From: JBGTLW01 sp041743835
GTDB lineage: Bacteria; Planctomycetota; Phycisphaerae; Phycisphaerales; Phycisphaeraceae
Length of the DNA: 7,053 nt
Direction of reading: 5' to 3'
Assembly (NCBI GenBank): GCA_041743835.1
Contig: JBGTLW010000024.1
Location: forward strand, 1-7,053
Shown: positions 1 to 6,036 of the stretch, piece after piece
Layout: each line of letters begins with the position of its first letter
Position numbering within the stretch: position 1 is the first letter of the stretch
Notes under the pieces: generated by a model
Database searches by the model: none
What the model was told of the DNA's origin: nothing
What the model saw: only the letters and a program-made list of their open reading frames with translations
Translations under genes and position numbers: made by a program

Positions 1-574
1 GGTCGATCTCGAGCTCGCCCAGCGCACTGCTGATGGTGAGGGATTTCTCGTCGAGCCGCGTGAGTGTGGACGGCACGGGGCCGCCCTCACGCCGCACCAG
101 CACGCCGCGACGCTGCGGAGGCCAGGGCAGGTCGGCCTCGAAGTCGATCGCCAGCAACGCCTCGGATGCCACCGACCGCTCGCCAAGCGTGGGTAGTGCG
201 ATCACCAAGCCCTGCTCCGGATCGAACCGAAGCACACGCCCGGATAAATCCTCGCCCCCGGAGTCGCCCCCAACATCGACCAGATGCACCCGGTGTGGCG
301 CGGGTGCTTGCGGGCGTGGCGGGTGATCGAGCTTGAGCGTCAACAGGTCATCCCACGCCACCACGTCTGTACCGACGCGTAGGCCGTCCGGCCCGAACGC
401 CAACTCGCCGCTGTGCCGATCCGCAAGCGTCTGCGCTGTGCCACGCATCGCGGGTGCCTCGGCGACCGCCTGACCCGTCAGCAGCACCGCCAGCGCCAGC
501 GTGATTGCCGCGCACAGGGGGCGGTTCCGGGGGCGGTTTGGGTCGTGGCGGATCGGGTTTCGGGGGGGACGCAT
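1..574 (-). CDS. Secreted protein of unknown function, third gene of the MoxR-DUF58 operon (C-terminus beyond the window)
   Basis: An open frame runs from an ATG at 574-572 to the left edge, 191 residues without a stop. The start is supported by a strong ribosome-binding site (584-593) and by a signal peptide: an unusually long Arg/Pro-rich n-region (residues 1-19), a hydrophobic core (about 20-34) and a probable cleavage site after AVA at 36-38. No lipobox or second membrane segment is visible. The mature part looks beta-rich and seems built of short related units: about 52-82 (G-L-x-V-G ending in a W-DDLL motif), 94-144 (V-H-L, G-x-V, L-V-I, L-G-E, L-x-x-I-D-F) and 156-191 (V-L-V, L-T-I, S-A-L-G-E-L-E-I). 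I do not recognise a named family. It follows the DUF58 gene by 6 bases, so the two are surely co-transcribed. A role outside the cytoplasm, possibly as a client of the MoxR/DUF58 pair, is inference. The frame and start are confident; the function is unknown. Confidence 0.85.
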   Translation of the reverse strand, partial: MRPPRNPIRHDPNRPRNRPLCAAITLALAVLLTGQAVAEAPAMRGTAQTLADRHSGELAFGPDGLRVGTDVVAWDDLLTLKLDHPPRPQAPAPHRVHLVDVGGDSGGEDLSGRVLRFDPEQGLVIALPTLGERSVASEALLAIDFEADLPWPPQRRGVLVRREGGPVPSTLTRLDEKSLTISSALGELEID

Positions 575-580
575 CGGTGA

Positions 581-1504
581 TTACCTTCCTTCCGCCCGGC
601 CGACGAGGTAGCCGGCGAGCAGCGCGTCGAACGGCCGGGACGTGTCGGCCAGCACGTAGTCCACCCTCGCCCGCTCGCAGGTCAGCCGCACGCGGTTGAG
701 GAACGCATCGAGTTCTTTGAGGTACGCGGCGCGGATGCGTCGCGGGTCGGCCTTGAGCTGGTCGTCGCCTTCGAGGTCGCGGAAGCGCGTGTTGCCGGTG
801 AACGGGAAGGTCAGCTCGTGCCCGTCCATGACGTGGAAGACGATCACGCTCTGCCCGCGGTGGCGCAGGTGCTCCATGCCCTTGGCCAGCGAGTCCTCCT
901 GCCCGAGCAGGTCGGAGAAGAGGATGACCAGGCCCCGACGCTTAAGCCGCCTTGCGAACGCGTGCAGGATGGTGGACACGTCCGTCTTGGGCACGGGCTT
1001 CACGTCTTCAAGGAGCCCGGCGATGTTCCGCACCGTCGCCTGGCTGGAGCTGGGCGGGAGGTAGTGACGCAGCTCGCTGTCGAAGACGCCCAGGCCCACC
1101 GCGTCGCGCTGATCGACCACCAGGTACGCCAGCGCCGCGGCCAGGTACTTCGCGTATTCGAGCTTGCTCAGGCCCTCGATCCCGCCGCTGGCAAAGTGCA
1201 TGGAGCTGCTCGCGTCGAGCAGGAGCATCGACTCGAAGTTGGTCTCGGCCTCGTAGAGCTTGACGTAGTACCGGCCGCTGCGGCCGTAAACCCGCCAGTC
1301 GATGTGCTTGAGCGTGTCGCCGGGGACATACGGCCGGTGCTGGGCGAACTCGGTGGAGAACCCCTTGAGCGGGCTCTTGTGCGCCCCGACCCGCAGGCCC
1401 TCGACCAGCTCTCGCGCGACCAGGTCCAGGGGCTTGAGCCGCTGGAGCGTGCCGGGCCGAAGGTAGCGGCCGATGGTCGGGTTGGCGGTCTCGCGAGTGG
1501 CCAT
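581..1504 (-). CDS. DUF58 domain protein with vWA-like MIDAS site
   Basis: A 307-residue protein of the short, soluble DUF58 type; no membrane segment is visible, unlike the longer members with two N-terminal helices. The diagnostic core is at about residues 49-84: F-S-x-E-F, then Y-V-P-G-D (59-63), H-I-D-W-R-V-Y and R-Y-Y-V-K-L-Y-E. It is followed by a vWA-like strand ending in the metal-ion site D97-A-S99-S-S101. A second strand, G-L-V-I-L-F-S-D-L-L, and the C-terminal D-Y-V-L-A-D-T-S with P-F-D complete the family pattern. DUF58 proteins are commonly encoded beside MoxR AAA+ ATPases, as here, and are thought to act with them in assembling or activating other proteins; the exact substrate is not known. 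The ATG at 1504 starts at the expected N-terminus, but there is no clear Shine-Dalgarno sequence before it. The gene lies 113 bases after moxR and 6 bases before the secreted protein gene, all on one strand. Family assignment is firm. Confidence 0.95.
   Translation of the reverse strand: MATRETANPTIGRYLRPGTLQRLKPLDLVARELVEGLRVGAHKSPLKGFSTEFAQHRPYVPGDTLKHIDWRVYGRSGRYYVKLYEAETNFESMLLLDASSSMHFASGGIEGLSKLEYAKYLAAALAYLVVDQRDAVGLGVFDSELRHYLPPSSSQATVRNIAGLLEDVKPVPKTDVSTILHAFARRLKRRGLVILFSDLLGQEDSLAKGMEHLRHRGQSVIVFHVMDGHELTFPFTGNTRFRDLEGDDQLKADPRRIRAAYLKELDAFLNRVRLTCERARVDYVLADTSRPFDALLAGYLVGRAEGR
584..593 (-). promoter_or_regulatory. Ribosome-binding site for the secreted protein gene
   Basis: On the minus strand the sequence GGAAGGAAGG ends 9 bases before the ATG at 574. 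It lies within the last codons of the upstream DUF58 gene, an arrangement typical of translational coupling. It is the best Shine-Dalgarno match in the window and fixes the start of the downstream gene. Confidence 0.75.
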
Positions 1505-1579
1505 GGCGGGACAACAATCAAGGTGCGCGGTGGGGAGACGGTGGCGGACGGCGGACGCGGTGACGGGGCTCTGCTTGCG

Positions 1580-1605
1580 GGGAAAGTTGCCTGGGGAAAC
1601 TTCCG
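1580..1605 (-). other. Small imperfect hairpin in the moxR-DUF58 spacer
   Basis: On the minus strand GGAAGTT and AACTTTCC can pair with a single bulged base across a 9-base loop, shortly after the moxR stop. The same stretch also reads as a direct repeat on the plus strand (GGGGAAAGTT at 1579-1588, GGGGAAACTT at 1593-1602). No U-tract follows, so it is not a standard intrinsic terminator; it could be an mRNA processing or stabilising structure, or chance. The rest of the 113-base spacer (1505-1617) is C-rich on the coding strand and shows nothing else. Confidence 0.3.
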
Positions 1606-1617
1606 GGGGCGGGGGGG

Positions 1618-2676
<1,059 letters not shown>

Positions 2677-2686
2677 TGCAGCGTGG

Positions 2687-2691
2687 CCTTC
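2687..2691 (-). promoter_or_regulatory. Ribosome-binding site deciding the moxR start
   Basis: GAAGG on the minus strand ends 10 bases before the ATG at 2676. The alternative in-frame ATG at 2766 has no such site. This supports the shorter MoxR protein. Confidence 0.5.
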
Positions 2692-2816
2692 ATGAGGGGG
2701 ATTGAGGCTTCCGGTTCTGACACTGTGATTGATCGTTCCGCCACGCAGGTTGCGCGACTCACCCATTCATGGGGTGTTTTCGCTCTGTGGGCAGGAAAAC
2801 GGCCAGTCAAAGCAAA

Positions 2817-2843
2817 AGTATAGCATTTTGCGATAGTTGTCAA
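2817..2843 (-). promoter_or_regulatory. Sigma70-type promoter of the moxR operon
   Basis: The minus strand carries a perfect -35 box TTGACA (2843-2838) and a -10 box TATACT (2822-2817), five of six to consensus, separated by 15 bases, which is shorter than the ideal 17. The boxes lie in an AT-rich island in otherwise GC-rich DNA. Transcription would begin near 2810 and leave a leader of about 130 bases before the moxR ATG at 2676. The short spacer may make it weak or activator-dependent. Confidence 0.6.
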
Positions 2844-2861
2844 CCACATTTTTACATGGTT
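2842..2861. promoter_or_regulatory. Possible operator: short inverted repeat in the divergent region
   Basis: AACCA (2842-2846) and TGGTT (2857-2861) form an inverted repeat with a 10-base spacer, overlapping the edge of the -35 box of the moxR promoter. Its place between divergent moxR and pyrF would suit a regulator site, but the 5-base arms are short enough to be chance. In the remaining divergent region (2677-2954) I see only a weak candidate for a pyrF promoter: TTGTCA at 2837 with a poor -10 near 2861. Confidence 0.25.
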
Positions 2862-2954
2862 AGAAGATAATTCGTCGGGGGTGGGGCGGAGCGCGGGCGG
2901 ACACCTGCGGCTAAACGGGGGGCGATGGTTTGTGGGGGTGATAGAATCCCGGGC

Positions 2955-3815
2955 ATGTCATTGCACTTTGCTGATCGTTTTCTGGATGCGGCTGCGGCCA
3001 AGGGGGCTCCGGTCTGTGTGGGGTTGGACCCCGTCCTGGAGCGGCTGCCCTCCACGATCGGGACCGATGACCCCGGCGAGGCGATTTTCCGGTTCTGCAA
3101 CGGGGTGCTGGAGGCGGTGGCACCCCATGTCGCGGCGGTGAAGCCCCAGAGCGCGTGTTTTGAGCGGTTTGGGCCTTCGGGCATGACAGCCCTGCACCGG
3201 GTCATATCACACGCCAAGGCCCGAGGGTTGATCGTCATCCTGGACGCCAAGCGGGGGGATATCGGCACCAGCTCGGCTCATTATGCGGCCGCGACCATCG
3301 GCGAAGGCCGGGCCGATGCCGTGACTGTCAATGCTTATCTGGGGACCGATGGCCTTGAGCCGTTCATCGAGACAGCCCGCGCGACGGGTCACGGGCTGTT
3401 TGCCTTGGTGCGGACCTCCAACCCCGGGGGTGATGCGATCCAGTCGCATCGGTTGGCGGACGGCCGCACGGTCGCGGAGATGGTGGGGGACCACATCGCG
3501 GAGCTCGGGCGGTCGTCGGTGGGGGCATCGGGTTACTCGTCGGCGGGGGCGGTGGTGGGGGCGACCAAGCCGGGGGACGTGAAGTCGCTGCGTGAGCGGA
3601 TGCCCCAGCAGCTTTTCCTGGTGCCCGGCTTTGGTGCTCAGGGTGGCAGTGCTGAGGATGTCCGCGGCTGTTTTCACGCGGATGGGCGGGGCGCGATCAT
3701 CACTGCGTCGCGTTCGGTGCTGTATGCGTATGAGGGCCGGGGCGGGAGTTGGATGTCGGCGATCGAAGCCGCAGCAAAGAAGTTTCAGCAGGAGATCGCG
3801 GCCGTGCTGGGGTGA
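2955..3815 (+). CDS. pyrF: Orotidine 5'-phosphate decarboxylase
   Basis: A 286-residue enzyme that decarboxylates OMP to UMP, the last step of de novo pyrimidine synthesis, in the cytoplasm. Its length and motifs fit the longer 'type 2' bacterial PyrF. Visible active-site features: V-G-L-D-P with D25, K63 in V-K-P-Q, the catalytic signature D97-A-K99-R-G-D102-I, the V-N-A-Y-L-G-T-D loop, and the phosphate-binding segments P-G-F-G-A-Q-G-G and T-A-S-R-S-V near the C-terminus. All key residues are intact. I chose the ATG at 2955 because the family begins just before the F-x-D-R-F segment; the frame opens ten codons earlier at 2925, but those residues look unlike the family. No good Shine-Dalgarno sequence precedes 2955; a GGGGGTG lies 14 bases upstream, too far for a normal site. 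It is divergent from moxR and 210 bases upstream of the lipoprotein gene. The identification is firm. Confidence 0.97.
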   Translation: MSLHFADRFLDAAAAKGAPVCVGLDPVLERLPSTIGTDDPGEAIFRFCNGVLEAVAPHVAAVKPQSACFERFGPSGMTALHRVISHAKARGLIVILDAKRGDIGTSSAHYAAATIGEGRADAVTVNAYLGTDGLEPFIETARATGHGLFALVRTSNPGGDAIQSHRLADGRTVAEMVGDHIAELGRSSVGASGYSSAGAVVGATKPGDVKSLRERMPQQLFLVPGFGAQGGSAEDVRGCFHADGRGAIITASRSVLYAYEGRGGSWMSAIEAAAKKFQQEIAAVLG

Positions 3816-3846
3816 GCGACGGGGCGTGCGTGCGGGTTTGCGATGG

Positions 3847-3885
3847 CCCCCGGAAGCCCCCCGGAAGCTCCCCGGAAGCTCCCCC
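3847..3885 (+). repeat. Three tandem copies of an 11-base C-rich unit
   Basis: Between pyrF and the lipoprotein gene, CCCCCGGAAGC is repeated three times with small changes (units near 3847, 3858 and 3870) and followed by a last run of C. The repeat lies before the likely promoter of the next gene. It shows no dyad that would make a terminator. The rest of 3816-3929 shows nothing recognisable. Confidence 0.7.
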
Positions 3886-3929
3886 GACTGTCTCCTGGCA
3901 GTGCTCCGGCTGACCCGCAGATGCCCCGC

Positions 3930-3958
3930 TTGACCAAAATGCCTTACAGCACGATACT
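3930..3958 (+). promoter_or_regulatory. Likely promoter of the PQQ-propeller lipoprotein gene
   Basis: TTGACC (3930-3935) and GATACT (3953-3958) are separated by exactly 17 bases. The first matches the sigma70 -35 box at five of six positions and the second the -10 box at four of six. Transcription from about 3965 would leave a leader of about 60 bases, so the lipoprotein gene need not depend on pyrF transcription. Confidence 0.45.
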
Positions 3959-4012
3959 TGTGGCTGGTGCCCGTCTGCGACTGGGCCGCTCTCTTGTTGT
4001 TTCGCCGGCCCC

Positions 4013-4016
4013 GGAG
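4013..4016 (+). promoter_or_regulatory. Ribosome-binding site deciding the lipoprotein start
   Basis: GGAG lies 9 bases before the ATG at 4026. With the signal peptide that begins there, it argues against the upstream ATG at 3843, whose extension would bury the signal peptide behind about 60 low-complexity residues. Confidence 0.45.
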
Positions 4017-4025
4017 TGCCCCCAC

Positions 4026-5195
4026 ATGAAGCGCTTCGCTAGCTTCGTCACCGTATTCAGTGCCCTCACGCTTATGCTCGGTTGCGAAAGCTCCGGCGGC
4101 GGGAAGCAAAAAGATGTCACGACCCAGGCCGCGGACGGCGTGGTGCTGCGTGACTTCTCGCACCTCACCGATACCAAGACCGGCCTGCCCATCGAGCCCA
4201 AGCCCGCACGATTGCTCGGCTACGTGCCCAACTGGGCGGTTAACCTCGACCTCCCTAAGGGCCAGAGCATCTCCAGCGTGACCGTGCTCGAGCCGTTGGG
4301 CCTGGCGGTGGTCGTGGAGCGGCCGACGAATCTGGTGTCCGGCATCTCGCTGCGGGATGGCTCGATTGTCTGGCGTCAGGTGATCGGCACGCGCGAGGAG
4401 TCCATCTTCCGCGCTCACGTCGTGAATGAAAGCCAATTGCTGGTTAACTCGGAGAAGCGGGCGTTTGTTCTGGCTGCGGCCGACGGGCGGATCGAGGGCC
4501 TGAGCAACCTGATGTCCACGGTCGTGAGCGACCCGGTGGTGGTAGGGCAGTACGCGATCTTTGGCGGCCGCAATGGTCAGGTGTTCGCACACGACCTGAA
4601 CGCGGGCTTCACCAAGTGGGCGTACAAGCTCAATGCCGCCATCCTCACCGGGCCGGTGCAGTCCGGTGCGAATAACGTCTTTGTCGCCGACTCCACCGGG
4701 AGCTACGCGATGTTCGACGGGACCGACGGCACGCTGCTGTGGAAGAACAGGACCTGGGGTGCGGTGACGGCCCAGCCACAGGTCGCGCTGGCGGGCGTGT
4801 ACGTGGCCTGCCGCGACTCGGCTTTGTATTCGTTCAACCGCACCACGGGTCTGGACAATTGGATCTACCGCGTGACCCGCCCGCTGACCGCGCCGCCGTT
4901 CCCCGTGGGCCGGCTCATCCTCCAGCCGGTGCCAGGCGACGGCATCCACGCCGTCAGCGCCAGCGATGGCACGCTCCAGTGGAAGCTCGTGGAAGATGTC
5001 ACGCCTATCCGCATGGTGGGGGATGCGGTGCTTGTCCATGGCGAGAGCGGGTTGCAACTACTGTCGGTGGAGGACGGGGCGGTGGTCGAGTCTGTCCCGA
5101 CGCTCCCGCTCGTGACCGTCGAACTGGGGCCGGACAACTCGTTGATCCTGGTCACCCCGACCGGTCGGCTGATGCGGCTCAACCCCATGCTCTGA
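4026..5195 (+). CDS. PQQ-repeat beta-propeller lipoprotein
   Basis: A 389-residue predicted lipoprotein. The N-terminus has K2-R3, a hydrophobic core and a lipobox-like M-L-G-C with C20 as the lipidated residue (Met at -3 is less usual), followed by a Ser/Gly-rich linker. The rest is a series of PQQ-like propeller blades: G-S-I-V-W-R (112-117), G-Q-V-F-A-H-D-L-N ending in K-W-A-Y (184-200), G-T-L-L-W-K (235-240), a blade ending D-N-W-I-Y (277-281), G-T-L-Q-W-K (315-320), and weaker C-terminal ones at about 341-354 and 380-387. This fold is shared with BamB, the outer-membrane assembly lipoprotein, and with many planctomycete PQQ-binding-like proteins; nothing shows that it binds PQQ or has a catalytic site. 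The ATG at 4026 is chosen over the frame's earlier ATG at 3843 because of the signal peptide and a GGAG 9 bases upstream. It lies between pyrF and the IMP cyclohydrolase gene, with no evident functional link. Confidence 0.88.
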   Translation: MKRFASFVTVFSALTLMLGCESSGGGKQKDVTTQAADGVVLRDFSHLTDTKTGLPIEPKPARLLGYVPNWAVNLDLPKGQSISSVTVLEPLGLAVVVERPTNLVSGISLRDGSIVWRQVIGTREESIFRAHVVNESQLLVNSEKRAFVLAAADGRIEGLSNLMSTVVSDPVVVGQYAIFGGRNGQVFAHDLNAGFTKWAYKLNAAILTGPVQSGANNVFVADSTGSYAMFDGTDGTLLWKNRTWGAVTAQPQVALAGVYVACRDSALYSFNRTTGLDNWIYRVTRPLTAPPFPVGRLILQPVPGDGIHAVSASDGTLQWKLVEDVTPIRMVGDAVLVHGESGLQLLSVEDGAVVESVPTLPLVTVELGPDNSLILVTPTGRLMRLNPML

Positions 5196-5286
5196 CCGCG
5201 GGCATGGCGGCGTTGGGGCCTGCTGCGTATCATTGCCAAGCTTTCCGACCACCCGCGGACCCCGTCCGCCTGATCTATCGATCCTT

Positions 5287-5898
5287 ATGCCCGACCTCGT
5301 CCCCATCAAAACCGCGCTGCTCTCGGTCAGCGACAAGACCGACCTGGTCCCATTCGCCAAGCGCCTGGTCCACGCCTGCGGTGCGAAGCTGATCTCCACC
5401 GGCGGGACCGCCAAGGCCCTCAAGGACGCCGGCCTCCAGGTCACCCCGATCGAAGAGGTCACCGGCTTCCCCGAGATGATGGGCGGCCGGGTCAAGACGC
5501 TCCACCCCAAGGTCCACGGCGGGCTGCTTGCCCTCCGCGACCAGCCCGAGCACGCCGCCGCCCTCGCGGAGCACGGCATCACACCGATCGACCTGGTCTG
5601 CGTTAACCTCTACCCGTTCGAGAAAACAGTCGCGGCAGGGGATGTGACCGATAGCGAGGCCGTCGAGCAGATCGACATCGGCGGGCCGTGCATGATCCGC
5701 TCCTCAGCCAAGAACCACGCCTACGTCACCGTCGTGACCGACCCCCGGCAATACGACGCGGTCTGCAACAGCATCGAGGCGCACAAGGGTGCCACCGACT
5801 ACAAGCTCCGGCGTCAGCTCGCGGCCGCGGCTTTCAAGCGCACCGCCGCGTACGACACCGCCATCCACGCCTGGATGCAGGCGCGTTGGAACGATTAA
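5287..5898 (+). CDS. purH: Stand-alone IMP cyclohydrolase (N-terminal domain of PurH only)
   Basis: A 203-residue protein matching the N-terminal, MGS-like IMP cyclohydrolase domain of PurH along its whole length. This domain closes the ring of FAICAR to give IMP, the last step of de novo purine synthesis. Visible motifs: A-L-L-S-V-S-D-K (10-17), S-T-G-G-T-A (37-42), T-G-F-P-E-M-M-G-G-R-V-K70-T-L-H-P-K-V-H-G-G, N-L-Y109-P-F, I-D130-I-G-G-P, and R-S-S-A-K142-N-H; conserved active-site Lys, Tyr and Asp residues are present. Bifunctional PurH is about 510-530 residues with a C-terminal AICAR formyltransferase domain. Here the frame ends with a clean TAA just where that domain would begin, and the following 128 bases encode none of it in any plus-strand frame, so the formyltransferase must be elsewhere or replaced. 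The ATG at 5287 fits the family start; the frame extends upstream to a TTG at 5233, which is less likely. No Shine-Dalgarno sequence is evident. It lies 91 bases after the lipoprotein gene. Confidence 0.93.
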   Translation: MPDLVPIKTALLSVSDKTDLVPFAKRLVHACGAKLISTGGTAKALKDAGLQVTPIEEVTGFPEMMGGRVKTLHPKVHGGLLALRDQPEHAAALAEHGITPIDLVCVNLYPFEKTVAAGDVTDSEAVEQIDIGGPCMIRSSAKNHAYVTVVTDPRQYDAVCNSIEAHKGATDYKLRRQLAAAAFKRTAAYDTAIHAWMQARWND

Positions 5899-5925
5899 CG
5901 CAACTGCTTTCAGCGATCTTCAACC

Positions 5926-5992
5926 GATAGCCCGCACGCAACGCGTTCGTGGCGGGTCACAAGGGCCGCGCGGACGTTGTCCGCGGGCTATT
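5926..5992. repeat. Composite inverted-repeat element between convergent genes
   Basis: Perfect 9-base outer arms, ATAGCCCGC (5927-5935) and GCGGGCTAT (5983-5991), flank 47 bases. If the right side is read in reverse complement, the two sides also share CAACG in register further in. Inside lies a perfect 7-base stem with a 3-base loop, CGCGGAC-GTT-GTCCGCG (5969-5985), overlapping the right outer arm, and near the left arm the palindrome AACGCGTT (5940-5947). The two pairings are mutually exclusive. It lies in the gap between the convergent purH and transaldolase genes. A bidirectional terminator without a U-tract, or a REP-like dispersed element, would both fit; the sequence alone does not decide. 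Confidence 0.6.
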
Positions 5993-6021
5993 CGTGAAAA
6001 TTGACAGCAATTGAGATAGCA

Positions 6022-6036
6022 GTCACTCAGCGTGAC
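6022..6036 (-). other. Small hairpin over the transaldolase stop codon
   Basis: GTCAC (6022-6026) and GTGAC (6032-6036) form a perfect 5-base stem with a 5-base loop that includes the TGA stop at 6029-6027. After it, the minus strand is moderately T-rich (CAATTTT near 5997-6003), but too far away for a standard terminator. It is probably weak or chance. Confidence 0.2.

Noticed and set aside
33..336. Two overlapping short plus-strand open frames at the left edge.
   Set aside because: Both are low-complexity Arg/Pro/Ser-rich shadows of the secreted protein gene on the minus strand, which has a ribosome-binding site and a signal peptide.
3207..5057. A 616-codon open frame on the minus strand, the longest in the window.
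   Set aside because: It lies antisense to pyrF and the lipoprotein gene, both of which have clear family motifs. Its translation is dominated by His, Arg, Gln and Pro without recognisable domains, as expected for the shadow of GC-rich coding DNA.
5213..5233. A possible promoter before the IMP cyclohydrolase gene (TTGGGG and TATCAT).
   Set aside because: The spacing is only 9 bases and no better -35 box is present, so it cannot be supported.
5899..6026. A possible frameshifted remnant of the PurH C-terminal domain after the stop codon.
   Set aside because: I read the plus-strand frames and found no formyltransferase motif such as R-Y-G-E-N-x-H-Q; they end quickly and the space is taken by the palindromic element.
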